Source: Actinacidiphila guanduensis (lineage in GTDB: Bacteria > Actinomycetota > Actinomycetes > Streptomycetales > Streptomycetaceae). From it: a stretch of DNA of 64,000 nt. Position numbers and translations under genes: made by a program. Positions 48,440-58,526 of this stretch are shown piece by piece (the stretch's first letter is position 1; each line of letters begins with the position of its first letter). Where the stretch lies: NCBI RefSeq assembly GCF_900103985.1, contig NZ_FNIE01000003.1, forward strand, positions 496,001 through 560,000. The letters are read 5' to 3'. The notes beneath the pieces are model-generated. The model worked only from the letters and a program-made list of their open reading frames with translations, ran no database searches and had not been told where the DNA came from.

Positions 48440-49654
48440 ATGGCTCTGGAAACCTCGGCGGACGCGCCGATCCCGGTCGGCGAGGTGTCGCGGCTGATCG
48501 GGGGGTGGATCGACCGGCTGGGCGCGGTGTGGGTCGAGGGGCAGATCACCGAGCTGTCGCGGCGCCCGGGCGCGGGTGTGGTCTTCCTGACCCTGCGCGA
48601 CCCCTCGCGCAACGTCTCGCTGTCGGTGACGTGCTTCCGCGGGGTGTACGAGCAGGTGGCCGATGTGGTCGGCGAGGGCGCGCGGGTGGTGGTGCACGCC
48701 AAGCCGGAGTGGTACGGGCCGCGCGGCACCCTGTCGCTGCGGGCGAGCGAGATCCGGCCGGTCGGCATGGGCGAACTGCTGGTGCGGCTGGAGCAGTTGA
48801 AGAAGGCCCTGGCGGCGGAGGGGCTCTTCGACCCCGCCCGCAAGCGCCCGCTGCCCTTCCTGCCGGGGCTGATCGGCCTGGTCACCGGGCGGGCCTCGGC
48901 CGCCGAGCGGGACGTGCGGGAGAACGCGCGGCTGCGCTGGCCCGCGGTGCGCTTCGAGGTGCGCAACGTGCCGGTGCAGGGCGCGACCGCGGTGCCGCGG
49001 GTGATCGAGGCGGTCAGGTCGCTGGACGCGCACCCCGAGGTGGACGTGATCGTCGTGGCCCGCGGCGGCGGCAGTGTCGAGGACCTGCTGCCCTTCTCCG
49101 ACGAGCGGCTGGTGCGGGCGGTGGCGGAGTGCGCGACGCCGGTGGTCTCGGCGATCGGGCACGAGCCGGACAGCCCGCTGCTGGACCTGGTGGCCGACCT
49201 GCGCGCCTCGACGCCGACGGACGCCGCCAAGCGGATCGTGCCGGACGTGCGCGAGGAGCTGGCGCGGGTGCGGCTGGTGCGGGACCGGGCGCTGCGGGTG
49301 CTGCGGGGCATCATCGAGCGCGAGGAGCGCGGCCTGGAGGCGGCGCTGAGCCGCCCGGCGCTGGCGGCCCCGTACCGGATGGTCGAGGAGCGCGAGGGCG
49401 AGGTGGCCGACCGGCTCGGCCGTGCCCGGCGCACCCTGGGCCACCTGCTGGACCGGGCGGACGGGGACCTCGCCCACACCCTGGCCCGGGTGGTCGCCCT
49501 CTCCCCCGCGGCCACCCTGAACCGCGGCTACGCGGTGCTCCAGCGCGAGGACGGCTCGGTGGTCCGCACCCCGGAGGGGCTGGGCGCGCGCGAGCCGCTG
49601 CGCGCCCGGGTGGCCGGGGGCGCCTTCGGCGTCGAGGTCGCGCCCGACGAGTGA
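48440..49654 (+). CDS. xseA: Exodeoxyribonuclease VII large subunit
   Basis: A 404-residue nuclease subunit. The OB-fold for single-stranded DNA is at residues 10-110 ([20 protein letters not shown]). The catalytic domain has [36 protein letters not shown] and [22 protein letters not shown] helical, coiled-coil C-terminal part follows, and a small barrel at the end ([16 protein letters not shown]). With XseB it degrades single-stranded DNA to oligonucleotides. Starts at ATG 48440, 6 nt after TAGGGT. Here a large glycosyltransferase gene separates it from xseB, which normally follows directly. Confidence 0.97.
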   Translation: MALETSADAPIPVGEVSRLIGGWIDRLGAVWVEGQITELSRRPGAGVVFLTLRDPSRNVSLSVTCFRGVYEQVADVVGEGARVVVHAKPEWYGPRGTLSLRASEIRPVGMGELLVRLEQLKKALAAEGLFDPARKRPLPFLPGLIGLVTGRASAAERDVRENARLRWPAVRFEVRNVPVQGATAVPRVIEAVRSLDAHPEVDVIVVARGGGSVEDLLPFSDERLVRAVAECATPVVSAIGHEPDSPLLDLVADLRASTPTDAAKRIVPDVREELARVRLVRDRALRVLRGIIEREERGLEAALSRPALAAPYRMVEEREGEVADRLGRARRTLGHLLDRADGDLAHTLARVVALSPAATLNRGYAVLQREDGSVVRTPEGLGAREPLRARVAGGAFGVEVAPDE

Positions 49655-49832
49655 CCCCGGCTGCCCCCGGCCGATCCCGGCCGATCCCGACTGACCCGCG
49701 ATATCGGCCCAGGTGGGCGGGTGGGCCGCTGTCCGGCGGACGGACCTGCGGTGACCGGCGGGTGACTAGGATGTGGCCGGTCGTGTCAGCGGTCCGCCCG
49801 GGGTGCCCCCGCCGGCGGTTGTGGGGTGCAGC

Positions 49833-52800
49833 GTGTCGCTCAAGGTCACCGTGGTCGTTCCCACCTACAACTCCGGCGACGTGGTGGGGCCGCTGATCGA
49901 TTCCATGAAGCGCCAGACGCTGCCCGCCGAGGACTTCGAGGTGCTCTTCGTTGACGACGGGTCCACCGACGGCACGCCGGACCGGCTGGAGGAACTGGCC
50001 GCGCGCGACCCGCTGTTCCGGGTGATCAGGCTGGAGAACTCCGGCTGGCCGGGCCGGCCGCGCAACGTGGCGATCGAGCAGGCCCGCGGCGAGTACGTGC
50101 AGTTCGTGGACCACGACGACAGCATGGGCCCCGAGGCACTGGAGCGGATGTACGCCATCGGTGCCCGCAACGGCTCGGACTACGTGATCGGCAAGGTGAC
50201 GATCACCCACCGGCTGCGCGGCGCTCCCCAGGCGCTGATGTCGCGCACCCGCGAGTCGGTGACGTGGCGGACGGCGCCGCTGCACGACAGCCTCACCGTG
50301 CACAAGATGTACCGGACGCAGTTCCTGCGCGAGCAGGGCATCCGCTTCCCGGTGGGCCACTACGTGGGCGAGGACCTGCTGTTCATGGTGCCCGCGGTGC
50401 TGCGGGCCCGGTCGGTGTCCATCGTCGGGGACTACCCCTGCTACTTCTACCTGGAGCGCGAGGAGGGCGGGCACGCCACGCCCGACCTGCTGGACCCGGC
50501 GAGCTACGCGCGCAACCTGCGGGAGATCCTCGACGCGCTGCTCGCCGAGACCGAGCCGGGTCCGGCGCGCGACACGTGGCTGCGGCGCTTCTGGCGCGCG
50601 GACATGGTGAAGTACCTCAGCGAACCGATCTTCCCCGCCTACCCCGACGACGACTACCGCGACCGGCTCCTGCAGGCCCTCCGCGAGGTGGCGGCGCAGT
50701 ACCTGACCGAGGGTGTGTACGCGGGCCTGCTCGGCCTGGAGCGGCCGCGGGCCGCGCTGGTGCGGGCGGGCCGCACCGCCGAAGTCGCCGAACTGGCCGC
50801 GCGGGCGGCCCGGATGGGGGCGCGGGCCGAACTGACGGGCGCCTACTGGCACCGCGAGCGGCTGCGGCTGTCCTTCGACGCGTCCTTCACCTACGGCGGC
50901 GAGCCGCTGGCCCTGGAGCGCGACGGCGGGCGGTACCTGCTGCCCGCGGCGCTGACCGAGGGGCTCGGCGTGGAGCGGGTGGACGTCAGCGAGGAGCTGA
51001 CGCGCTTCCGGGTGGACGTGCTGCTGCACAACCGGGAGACCGCCGTGAAGTGGATGCTGCCGCGCGACCTCGACGTGGTGTGGGAGGAGCAGCCCGGCGG
51101 CGGGGTGGCGCCGGTGGTCCGCGGCACGGTGGCGGTGGACCCGCGCCGGGCCGCGGGCGGGCAGCCGCTGCCCGCCGGCGAGTGGGACCTGCAGGTGCGG
51201 GTGCTCGGTCCGGGGCTGGACCGCACCACCGACCTCGCGGTCCCGGGCGGCGCCCCCGCCGTCCCGGCCGGTGCGGCGGCCGGCACCCGCGTGTCGCAGG
51301 CGGCGGGTGACGGCGTACTCGTCCTCGCCACGCAGACCGGCGTCGAGCCGTCCCCAAGGGCCGCGGCCCCCTCGGTCAGTGTCGTGCTGCCCGCGGGCGA
51401 GGACGCGGAGCTGCTGGCGGCGAGCCTGGCGTCGCTGGCCGGGCAGTCCTGGCCCGCGGAGCGGTTCGAGACGGTGCTGGTCGCCGACGCCGTCCAGGCC
51501 GTGCCCGACCCGCTGCCGGCCGGGGTGCGCGTGGTGCGGCACGAGGGCGGCGGCGACCGGCGGGACACCGGCGCGGCCGCGGCCCGCGGCGACTACCTCT
51601 ACTTCCTGCGGCCGGGCGACCGCCTGGGACCCGAGGCACTGGAGCGGCTGTACGGCTACGGGCTGGAGCACGACGCCGATGTCGTCGCGGGCCGGCTCGC
51701 CGGCGCGAAGGGGCGCCCGGTGCCGAAGGAGCTGTACGCCCGCGACCGGCCCGCGGCGAGCCTGGCCAAGGACCCGCTGGGCGACAGCCTGACCGCGGAC
51801 AAGCTCGTCGACCGGGCCATGGCGCAGCGGCACGGCCTGCGCTTCGGCCCGGACGGACGGCCGCTGCGGGAGCAGGAGTACACCGTCCGGGCGCTGCTGC
51901 ACGCCCGCCGCACCGCGGTCCTCGGCTCCTACGTGTGCTGCTCCTACGCCCCGCTCGCCAAGGCCGAGCCGGTGCGGCCCGGGCCCTTCTACGCACGGCT
52001 GCGCGAGCTTGCCGCGGTCGCGGACGGCCTGACCGTGCCGGGGCCGGCCCGGGACCGGCTGCACCGGCGGTGGCTGCGGGTGGAGGTCCTGGACCGGATC
52101 GGCGGCACTCGGCTGGCGGAGATGGCCGAGGCGGACCGCGAGGAGCTGCTGGGGCAGATCCGCGAGACGCTGCCGCACCTGTCGCCGACCGCGGCCGCGG
52201 GCCTGCCCGCGCGGCAGCGGCTGGCGCTCGCGCTCCTGGCCGAGGGCCGCACCGCAGACCTGCTGGCGCTGTCCGGCTGGGAGCGGACGGTGGCGTGCCT
52301 GCCGCTGCTGCGCTCGGTGGAGTGGCGGGACGACGGCACCCTGGCGGTCGCGTTCACCGCCCGGCCGGCCGCGGACGGCCGCCCGCTGGAACTCCTCGCG
52401 GGACAGGACCGGTTGAGTCCTACGGGCCTGCCGCCCGAGCTGCGCGGCCGGCTTGCCGCCGAGTCGCTGACCGGCGCGGCCGAGCCCGCGCGGGCCACGG
52501 CGGTGCTGGTGCTGCGGGAGCGGGCGACCGGGGCGCAGTACCCGCTGCCCACCGCGTACGAGGCCGTCCGGGAGCCGGTGCCCGCGGACGGCGGCGCCGA
52601 AGCCCTCGACACCCTCGCCGTCACCGGCACCGCGGTCCTCGATCCGGGCGCCGTCGTCCCCGGTACGGTCCTCGGCGACGGCGCCTGGGACTTCCACGTC
52701 CGCCTCACCGCCCTGGGCTGGACGGCGTCGGCCCGCCTGGGCTCCGGCCGCCTGCCCGAGGTGACGGACGCCCTGTCCTGGCGCCCCCACCCGGACGGCT

Positions 52801-52955
52801 CCGACCGCCGCGTCACCCCCTACTGGACGACCCCCGGGAGCGACCTCTCGCTGCGCGTGGGCCGTCCGAAGCCGCCGCAGCCCCGGCAGCCCGCGCCGCC
52901 GCGGACCCGCAATCCGCTGGCCCGCGCCCTGCGCCGGATGCGCGGCTCCGCCTGA
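49833..52955 (+). CDS. Large glycosyltransferase family 2 protein with a degenerate second half
   Basis: A protein of about 1040 residues. The N-terminal GT2 domain (1-230) starts [15 protein letters not shown], has FVDDGSTDG at 39-47 and the DxD metal motif in FVDHDDS (Asp93, Asp95). A beta-rich region follows (about 330-500), as in wall-teichoic-acid transferases. From residue 513 a second GT2-like copy begins ([20 protein letters not shown]), but DDGS is replaced by ADAV and DHDD by RPGD, while [12 protein letters not shown] still aligns with [13 protein letters not shown] second beta-rich region and an Arg-rich end follow. GTG at 49833 gives the family start; TAGGAT at 49767-49772 is a likely -10. 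It lies between xseA and xseB. Probable role: cell-wall or capsular polymer glycosylation (inference). Confidence 0.88.
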   Translation: MSLKVTVVVPTYNSGDVVGPLIDSMKRQTLPAEDFEVLFVDDGSTDGTPDRLEELAARDPLFRVIRLENSGWPGRPRNVAIEQARGEYVQFVDHDDSMGPEALERMYAIGARNGSDYVIGKVTITHRLRGAPQALMSRTRESVTWRTAPLHDSLTVHKMYRTQFLREQGIRFPVGHYVGEDLLFMVPAVLRARSVSIVGDYPCYFYLEREEGGHATPDLLDPASYARNLREILDALLAETEPGPARDTWLRRFWRADMVKYLSEPIFPAYPDDDYRDRLLQALREVAAQYLTEGVYAGLLGLERPRAALVRAGRTAEVAELAARAARMGARAELTGAYWHRERLRLSFDASFTYGGEPLALERDGGRYLLPAALTEGLGVERVDVSEELTRFRVDVLLHNRETAVKWMLPRDLDVVWEEQPGGGVAPVVRGTVAVDPRRAAGGQPLPAGEWDLQVRVLGPGLDRTTDLAVPGGAPAVPAGAAAGTRVSQAAGDGVLVLATQTGVEPSPRAAAPSVSVVLPAGEDAELLAASLASLAGQSWPAERFETVLVADAVQAVPDPLPAGVRVVRHEGGGDRRDTGAAAARGDYLYFLRPGDRLGPEALERLYGYGLEHDADVVAGRLAGAKGRPVPKELYARDRPAASLAKDPLGDSLTADKLVDRAMAQRHGLRFGPDGRPLREQEYTVRALLHARRTAVLGSYVCCSYAPLAKAEPVRPGPFYARLRELAAVADGLTVPGPARDRLHRRWLRVEVLDRIGGTRLAEMAEADREELLGQIRETLPHLSPTAAAGLPARQRLALALLAEGRTADLLALSGWERTVACLPLLRSVEWRDDGTLAVAFTARPAADGRPLELLAGQDRLSPTGLPPELRGRLAAESLTGAAEPARATAVLVLRERATGAQYPLPTAYEAVREPVPADGGAEALDTLAVTGTAVLDPGAVVPGTVLGDGAWDFHVRLTALGWTASARLGSGRLPEVTDALSWRPHPDGSDRRVTPYWTTPGSDLSLRVGRPKPPQPRQPAPPRTRNPLARALRRMRGSA

Positions 52956-52998
52956 GGGGTCGCCCGGCGTGTCCGACGCACCCCCTACTCTTGCGGGC

Positions 52999-53247
52999 AT
53001 GGCTGACCAGGACGCCCGGGCGACGCTCGGGTACGAACAGGCGCGGGACGAGCTGATCGACGTCGTCCGCCGGCTGGAGGCGGGCGGCGCCACCTTGGAG
53101 GAGTCGCTCGCCCTGTGGGAGCGCGGCGAGGAGCTGGCCCGGATCTGCCGCCGCTGGCTGGAGGGCGCCCGCGCCCGCCTGGACGCCGCGCTGGCCGCCG
53201 AGGAGGCGGAGGAAGCGCAGGAGGAAGGCGCCGAGGGCGAGGAGTAG
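52999..53247 (+). CDS. xseB: Exodeoxyribonuclease VII small subunit
   Basis: An 82-residue helical protein: [20 protein letters not shown] then [20 protein letters not shown] are the conserved small-subunit helices that bind XseA. The C-terminus is a Glu/Ala-rich tail. The ATG at 52999 follows TACTCT by 7 nt without a ribosome site; the frame is open from 52969 but the shorter start matches the family. It converges with the DUF4245 gene with only 9 bp between stops. Confidence 0.94.
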   Translation: MADQDARATLGYEQARDELIDVVRRLEAGGATLEESLALWERGEELARICRRWLEGARARLDAALAAEEAEEAQEEGAEGEE

Positions 53248-53256
53248 GCGGCGGCC

Positions 53257-53808
53257 TCAGCCGGTCGGCCGCAGCGAGGTCGCCAGGCGGACCAGCTGGC
53301 TCTGCGGCGCCGTGCCCATGACCACCGTGGTGACCCCCTTGTCGGTGCGGACCAGCGCGTCGTAGCGGCCGCCGGACCAGTGCTGCCAGGTGGCACCGGC
53401 GACGGCCACGCCGCTGCCCGGGTCGGGGTGCGAGCCGATCGTGACCTGGGCGGCGAACGCCTTGGCGGCGCCGTTGGTCTGCTCCAGGGCCACGTACTGT
53501 TCCTCGGGGTCGACGAAGCCGAGGTGCCAGGTGACGTTGCGGCGGTCGGCGCCGCTGTACTGCACCGAGGTGGCCCGCCACCGCGCGCCGAGCCCGGTGG
53601 GGCCGAGCACCGGGTAGGGGGCGTCCCTGCGGGCCTGCTCCAGCTCGACGTTGTAGCTGACCGTCTCCGTCTTCACCGGGTCCCGCTTGCCGTTGCCGTG
53701 CGGGACGAACAGGTAGATCCCGAAGACGACGACGCCCAGCACGACCATCGACAGGGCCAGGTCCCGCACCGTCTTGTTGCCACGCTTGTCCGCTGCCACG
53801 CCCTCCAT
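53257..53808 (-). CDS. DUF4245 membrane-anchored protein
   Basis: A 183-residue protein with a short cytoplasmic N-terminus (KRGNKTVRDLALS), one membrane helix (MVVLGVVVFGIYLFV, about 21-36) and an extracellular domain containing ARRDAPYPVLGPTGLGARWR and VQYSGADRRNVTWHLGFV, the usual DUF4245 pattern. The ATG at 53808 has GGGGA 5 nt upstream. It is divergent from glpX, an association repeated in many actinobacteria as far as I recall. Function unknown. Confidence 0.88.
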   Translation of the reverse strand: MEGVAADKRGNKTVRDLALSMVVLGVVVFGIYLFVPHGNGKRDPVKTETVSYNVELEQARRDAPYPVLGPTGLGARWRATSVQYSGADRRNVTWHLGFVDPEEQYVALEQTNGAAKAFAAQVTIGSHPDPGSGVAVAGATWQHWSGGRYDALVRTDKGVTTVVMGTAPQSQLVRLATSLRPTG

Positions 53809-53959
53809 GGTCCCCCATGGGCGTTTGTGTTCCGGCTGCCGGGTACCCGCACAGGGAAGCTCCGCTCATGTGACACACGCCCTGCTCATTCTCGCGGTCT
53901 GCCGATAGGGTCGCAGCACCCTCATTTCCGGCCGTCCTCGTACAGAAAGGTGCGCTGCG

Positions 53960-54991
53960 ATGACCGAACAGCACTTGCCGCCCCAGCTCGAAGTGAGCCC
54001 GGAGGACCCTGACCGCAACCTGGCCCTGGAATTGGTCCGCGTCACCGAGGCCGCCGCCATGGCCTCCGCCCGGTGGGTGGGGCGCGGCGACAAGAACGGC
54101 GCCGACGGCGCCGCGGTGAAGGCGATGCGCACCCTGGTGCACACTGTGTCGATGAACGGCGTGGTCGTCATCGGCGAGGGCGAGAAGGACGAGGCGCCGA
54201 TGCTCTACAACGGAGAGCGGGTCGGCGACGGCAGCGGCGCGGAGTGCGACGTCGCCGTGGACCCGGTGGACGGCACCACGCTGACCGCCAAGGGCATGCC
54301 GAACGCGGTCTCGGTGCTCGCGGTGGCCGAGCGGGGCGCGATGTACGACCCGTCGGCCGTCTTCTACATGGACAAGCTGGTGGTGGGCCCGGAGGCGGCC
54401 GAGTTCGTGGACATCACGGCGCCGCCGGAGGTGAACATCCGCCGGGTCGCCAAGGCCAAGGGCGGCTCGCCCGAGGACGTCACCGTGGTGCTGCTCGACC
54501 GGCCCCGGCACGACGAGCTGGCCCGCCAGATCCGCGAGACGGGCGCGCGGATCAAGTTCATCCAGGACGGCGATGTGGCCGGCGCGATCATGGCGGCCCG
54601 CGAGGGCACCGGCGTGGACCTGCTGCTCGGCATCGGCGGCACCCCGGAGGGCATCATCACCGCCTGCGCAATGGCCTGCCTGGGCGGCGCCATCCAGGGC
54701 CGGCTGTGGCCCAAGGACGACGCCGAGCGGCGCAAGGCGCTGGACGCCGGGCACGACCTGGACCGGGTCCTGCACACCCGCGACCTGGTCGACGGCGACA
54801 ACGTGTTCTTCGTGGCCACCGGCATCACCGACGGGGAGCTGCTGCGCGGGGTGCGCTACCGCGCGGAGACGGCCACCACCTCGTCCCTGGTGATGCGCTC
54901 GAAGTCCGGCACCATACGGCAGATCGACTCCGTGCACCGGCTGTCGAAGCTGCGCGCGTACAGCTCGATCGACTTCGACCGGGCCAACTGA
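53960..54991 (+). CDS. glpX: Fructose-1,6-bisphosphatase class II
   Basis: A 343-residue gluconeogenic phosphatase converting fructose 1,6-bisphosphate to fructose 6-phosphate. Metal and substrate motifs are visible: [37 protein letters not shown] and [15 protein letters not shown]. The length matches GlpX. The ATG at 53960 follows AAAGG; a -10-like TAGGGT lies about 50 nt upstream. A strong terminator follows at 55087. In actinobacteria this is usually the only FBPase. Confidence 0.97.
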   Translation: MTEQHLPPQLEVSPEDPDRNLALELVRVTEAAAMASARWVGRGDKNGADGAAVKAMRTLVHTVSMNGVVVIGEGEKDEAPMLYNGERVGDGSGAECDVAVDPVDGTTLTAKGMPNAVSVLAVAERGAMYDPSAVFYMDKLVVGPEAAEFVDITAPPEVNIRRVAKAKGGSPEDVTVVLLDRPRHDELARQIRETGARIKFIQDGDVAGAIMAAREGTGVDLLLGIGGTPEGIITACAMACLGGAIQGRLWPKDDAERRKALDAGHDLDRVLHTRDLVDGDNVFFVATGITDGELLRGVRYRAETATTSSLVMRSKSGTIRQIDSVHRLSKLRAYSSIDFDRAN

Positions 54992-55032
54992 CCGCTCCCC
55001 TGCGCCCGTCGGCCCCCGGGCCGGGGCAGTCG

Positions 55033-55084
55033 CGGACGCGCGGGAGAGCACAGGAGAGCACGGGAGAGCACACAGCCGGCTGTG
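55033..55084. repeat. Triple GAGAGCAC repeat and 14-bp palindrome after glpX
   Basis: Three spaced copies of GAGAGCAC with roughly 10-11 bp period (near 55044-55070) run into the perfect palindrome CACAGCCGGCTGTG (55071-55084), just before the glpX terminator. Confidence 0.7.
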
Positions 55085-55086
55085 CG

Positions 55087-55121
55087 GCCGCTGCCCGGGC
55101 CCCGTGATCCCGGGCAGCGGC
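55087..55121. terminator. Hairpin terminator between glpX and the WhiB-family gene
   Basis: A perfect 13-bp stem, GCCGCTGCCCGGG (55087-55099) with CCCGGGCAGCGGC (55109-55121), around a 9-nt loop, 95 bp after the glpX stop and 160 bp after the stop of the convergent WhiB-family gene. Confidence 0.75.
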
Positions 55122-55283
55122 GGCGGGCGGCCGGGGCGCGCAGGTCCCGCGCGGTGCCGGGTGCGCCGGCACCCGGCGGGACGCACTCCCTTACGGCTTC
55201 CCTCTGTTCTTACGTGCTTCCCTCGGCATTCCCTCGGCCTCCCCCGGCGTGCCCGGCCCGGGGCGGCCCCCCTCGGCCTGCGC

Positions 55284-55637
55284 TCAGCCCGCGGCGGCTA
55301 TCCGCGCGGCCGGGCGCTGGAGTTCGACCTCGCGGCGCCGGCGGCGGGCGAGCACCACCCGGCGCTCCGCCGCGGTCATCCCGCCCCACACCCCGTACGG
55401 TTCGGGCAGGAGCAGCGCGTGCTCGCGGCACTCCAGCATCACCGGGCAGCGGGCGCACACCCGCTTGGCCGCCTCCTCGCGTGACAGCCGGGCCGCGGTG
55501 GGTTCCTTGGAGGGAGCGAAGAACATCCCCGCCTCGTCGCTGCGGCAGGCGGCCTCCGAGTGCCATGGGCCGCCCAGATCCCGCGGATGGCCAGGCGGGA
55601 GCGCGGTCTCCTTGACGGGCTCGATCGGTTGAAGCAC
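55284..55637 (-). CDS. WhiB-family iron-sulfur transcription factor
   Basis: A 117-residue WhiB-like protein. Four cysteines (31, 61, 64, 70; spacing C-x29-C-x2-C-x5-C) hold a [4Fe-4S] cluster, and GVWGG is at about residue 82-86, followed by a basic tail (ARRRRRE) for DNA contact. GTG at 55637 has AGGAG 6 nt upstream. The position next to glpX suggests the orthologue of S. coelicolor wblI (recalled synteny, not certain). Wbl proteins bind sigma-factor region 4 and regulate development, redox stress or resistance. Confidence 0.93.
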   Translation of the reverse strand: MLQPIEPVKETALPPGHPRDLGGPWHSEAACRSDEAGMFFAPSKEPTAARLSREEAAKRVCARCPVMLECREHALLLPEPYGVWGGMTAAERRVVLARRRRREVELQRPAARIAAAG

Positions 55638-55667
55638 GGGATACTCCTGACGACGGCGTTCGGGTAC

Positions 55668-55689
55668 CCCCAGGCGCAGCTCTGGGGGC
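55668..55689. repeat. Hairpin CCCCCAG-N8-CTGGGGG upstream of the WhiB-family gene
   Basis: A 7-bp perfect stem within GTACCCCCAGGCGCAGCTCT, similar in wording to the intergenic repeats at 16185-16235 and 18458-18507 (CAGAGCTTCGCCTGGGGGTA). It lies 31-52 bp upstream of the GTG. Confidence 0.5.
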
Positions 55690-55845
55690 CATTGCCACGC
55701 TTGCCTGTCGCCGGCGCATCCGGGCGAGGGTGGGCCGGAAGTGCCGTGCGGCGGCGTGCGTTTCCCCTACCCGCTGTGCGCGACTTCATGCGCACCGTGT
55801 TCGCCCGGTGTTCGCATCCCGCGCACGCTCCCCGTGCGTCCCGGG

Positions 55846-56508
55846 CTACTTCTCCAGTCGCTTCTTCGTCCAGTCGGCGACCTTCTTGCCGCGCTTCGCC
55901 TTGGCCTCCACACCGCCCCAGAACGCGATGCCGTCCACCCGGACCGAGGGCGCGCCCGGCTCGGGCGCCTCGAACGCCTTGACGTCGGAGCCGCCCATGA
56001 TGCCGACGACGCTGCCGCCGCGCAGGGTGACGTTCTCCGGCAGCTTGATGGTGATGCCGCCCATGATCGCCGTGCAGTGGATGACGAGTTCGGGCGAGGT
56101 GAAGGTGGCCTCGGTCAGGTCGATCTCCACGCCGCCCATGATCGCCACGGCGGTGATGCGGCTGCCCACCCGCCAGCGGCCCTTGCGCTCGGCGCCGCCG
56201 AGGATGCCGACCAGGTGCGGGTTCTCACCGGTGGGGTCGGCGGTGTACGCGACCGGCCCGGGGGCCGGCGCCGGGCCGCGGACGCCGGGCAGGTCGCGGA
56301 CGAGCGGCTCCAGTTCGCCGAGGGTCTTGGAGGCGTAGAGGCGGTCGAGCCGCTCGGCGTGCTCGGCGGAGTCCAGCCGGCCCTCGGCCAGGGCCTCGCG
56401 CAGGATGTCGGCGACGCGGTCCCGGTCGGCGTCCGACGCCCTCAACTCGCCCTCGGCGACCGGGGCGGACGGCGGCTGGGAGCGCTTCTGGAGCTGGGAT
56501 TCGTCCAC
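55846..56508 (-). CDS. DUF1707 / LiaF-like cell-envelope protein
   Basis: A 220-residue protein. The N-terminal DUF1707 domain (about 25-75) has LRASDADRDRVADILREALA and SAEHAERLDRLYASKTLGEL. The C-terminal half has repeated short beta segments around IMGG (AVAIMGGVEIDLTEA, TAIMGGITIKLPENV, GIMGGSDVKAF), as in the cell-wall-active antibiotics response domain of LiaF-like proteins. There is no membrane helix; the tail is Lys-rich. GTG at 56508 lies 6 nt after TACGGT; the frame's earlier GTG at 56523 is inside the -10 region, so 56508 is preferred. Confidence 0.85.
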   Translation of the reverse strand: MDESQLQKRSQPPSAPVAEGELRASDADRDRVADILREALAEGRLDSAEHAERLDRLYASKTLGELEPLVRDLPGVRGPAPAPGPVAYTADPTGENPHLVGILGGAERKGRWRVGSRITAVAIMGGVEIDLTEATFTSPELVIHCTAIMGGITIKLPENVTLRGGSVVGIMGGSDVKAFEAPEPGAPSVRVDGIAFWGGVEAKAKRGKKVADWTKKRLEK

Positions 56509-56514
56509 CGCACC

Positions 56515-56540
56515 ACCGTACACAGACGCGATAGATCGCG
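56515..56540 (-). promoter_or_regulatory. Leaderless promoter with palindrome CGCGAT-AG-ATCGCG
   Basis: TACGGT (56515-56520, minus strand) is the -10 box of the DUF1707 gene. The perfect palindrome CGCGAT-AG-ATCGCG (56527-56540) sits between it and the -35 position, where a bound repressor would block polymerase. Confidence 0.6.
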
Positions 56541-56721
56541 ACTACCCCGAAGTCCGCACCGCGTTCCCCTAGGGGACACCCCCGCCCGTCCCCCACCGCG
56601 GGGCGAGTGGCGGCCGGGTGCGGGCCGGGTGCGGGGGACCTCACAGCGGCGGCGGGGCGGCCACGTTCTACCCTGAAGGGGCTTTCACCGCATCGACGCT
56701 GCCGAGTGAGGACTGCCCCTG

Positions 56722-58401
56722 ATGCCCGAGTTCGCCTACACGGATCTGCTCCCCCTCGGCGAGGACCCCACGCCGTACCGCCTGATCACCGCCGAAGGCG
56801 TGAGCACCTTCGAGGCGGGCGGGCGCACCTTCCTGAAGGTCGAGCCCGAGGCGCTGCGGCGGCTCGCGGCCGAGGCGATGCACGACATCTCGCACTACCT
56901 GCGCCCGGCCCACCTCGCCCAGCTGCGCCGCATCCTGGACGACCCGGAGGCCAGCCCCAACGACCGCTTCGTGGCGCTGGACCTGCTGAAGAACGCCAAC
57001 ATCGCGGCCGCCGGCGTGCTGCCGATGTGCCAGGACACCGGCACCGCGATCGTCATGGGCAAGCGCGGCCAGAACGTGCTCACCTCCGGCGGCGACGAGG
57101 AGGCCCTGTCCCGGGGCATCTTCGACGCCTACACCAAGCTCAACCTGCGCTACTCCCAGATGGCCCCGCTGACGATGTGGGAGGAGAAGAACACCGGCTC
57201 CAACCTGCCGGCCCAAGTGGAGCTGTACGCGACCGACGGCGGCGCCTACAAGTTCCTCTTCATGGCCAAGGGCGGCGGCAGCGCCAACAAGTCCTTCCTC
57301 TACCAGGAGACGAAGGCGGTGCTCAATGAGGCGTCGATGATGCGCTTCCTGGAGGAGAAGATCCGCTCGCTGGGCACGGCCGCCTGCCCGCCCTACCACC
57401 TGGCGATCGTGGTCGGCGGCACCAGCGCGGAGTTCGCGCTGAAGACCGCCAAGTACGCCTCCGCGCACTACCTGGACCAGCTGCCGGCCGAGGGATCGCC
57501 GGCCGGGCACGGCTTCCGGGACAAGGAGCTGGAGCAGAAGGTCTTCGAGCTGACCCAGAAGATCGGCATCGGGGCGCAGTTCGGCGGCAAGTACTTCTGC
57601 CACGACGTGCGGGTGGTGCGGCTGCCGCGGCACGGCGCCTCCTGCCCGGTGGCGATCGCGGTGTCCTGCTCGGCGGACCGCCAGGCGCTGGCGAAGATCA
57701 CCGCCGAGGGCGTCTTCCTGGAGCAGCTGGAGACCGACCCGGCGCGCTTCCTGCCGGAGACGACCGATGCTGCGCTCACCGGCGGCTCCGCCGCGGGCCT
57801 CGACGACGACGTGGTGCGCATCGACCTCAACCGGCCGATGGACGAGATCCGCGCCGAGCTGACCCGCTACCCGGTCAAGACCCGGCTGTCGCTGTCCGGC
57901 CCGATGGTCGTGGCCCGCGACATCGCGCACGCCAAGATCAAGGAGCGGCTGGACGCGGGCGAGGAGATGCCGCAGTATCTGCGCGACCACGCCGTCTACT
58001 ACGCCGGCCCGGCCAAGACCCCCGAGGGCTACGCCTCCGGCTCCTTCGGCCCCACCACGGCCGGCCGCATGGACGCCTACGTCGAGCAGTTCCAGGCGGC
58101 CGGCGGCTCCCTGGTGATGCTCGCCAAGGGCAACCGCTCGAAGCAGGTCACCGACGCGTGCCGCGCGCACGGCGGCTTCTACCTCGGCTCGATCGGCGGC
58201 CCCGCGGCCCGGCTGGCGCAGGACTGCATCAAGAAGGTCGAGGTGCTGGAGTACCCCGAGCTGGGCATGGAAGCCGTCTGGAAGATCGAGGTCGAGGACT
58301 TCCCGGCGTTCGTGGTGGTGGACGACAAGGGCAACGACTTCTTCCAGGACCCGGCCCCCTCCCCCACCTTCACCTCCATCCCGGTCCGCCAGGGCGCGTA
58401 G
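56722..58401 (+). CDS. Fumarate hydratase class I (iron-sulfur)
   Basis: A 559-residue single-chain class I fumarase interconverting fumarate and malate. The N-terminal alpha domain has [20 protein letters not shown] with a cluster Cys; [19 protein letters not shown] and [20 protein letters not shown] follow. The C-terminal beta domain has [20 protein letters not shown] and [20 protein letters not shown]. The ATG at 56722 has GAGGA upstream; a possible -10 TACCCT is about 50 nt before it. It is oxygen- and iron-sensitive, in contrast to the FumC enzyme encoded next, 125 bp on. Confidence 0.97.
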   Translation: MPEFAYTDLLPLGEDPTPYRLITAEGVSTFEAGGRTFLKVEPEALRRLAAEAMHDISHYLRPAHLAQLRRILDDPEASPNDRFVALDLLKNANIAAAGVLPMCQDTGTAIVMGKRGQNVLTSGGDEEALSRGIFDAYTKLNLRYSQMAPLTMWEEKNTGSNLPAQVELYATDGGAYKFLFMAKGGGSANKSFLYQETKAVLNEASMMRFLEEKIRSLGTAACPPYHLAIVVGGTSAEFALKTAKYASAHYLDQLPAEGSPAGHGFRDKELEQKVFELTQKIGIGAQFGGKYFCHDVRVVRLPRHGASCPVAIAVSCSADRQALAKITAEGVFLEQLETDPARFLPETTDAALTGGSAAGLDDDVVRIDLNRPMDEIRAELTRYPVKTRLSLSGPMVVARDIAHAKIKERLDAGEEMPQYLRDHAVYYAGPAKTPEGYASGSFGPTTAGRMDAYVEQFQAAGGSLVMLAKGNRSKQVTDACRAHGGFYLGSIGGPAARLAQDCIKKVEVLEYPELGMEAVWKIEVEDFPAFVVVDDKGNDFFQDPAPSPTFTSIPVRQGA

Positions 58402-58526
58402 CCCGCGCCGCCCGTCCCCTTCACTCCCGCGCCCGTCCGTGTGCCCGCTTGCTCGCGGGCCGCGGCGGCGGCGCCCCGGCGAACGACGCGGGGAACAAAG
58501 GGGACGGGCGGGGCACTGTAGGGGGT

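Noticed and set aside
49311-53396. A 1361-codon open frame on the minus strand across xseA, the glycosyltransferase and xseB
   Set aside because: It is a GC-bias shadow: composed of Arg/Pro/Gly/Ala runs, with no family motif, and opposite three well-supported genes.
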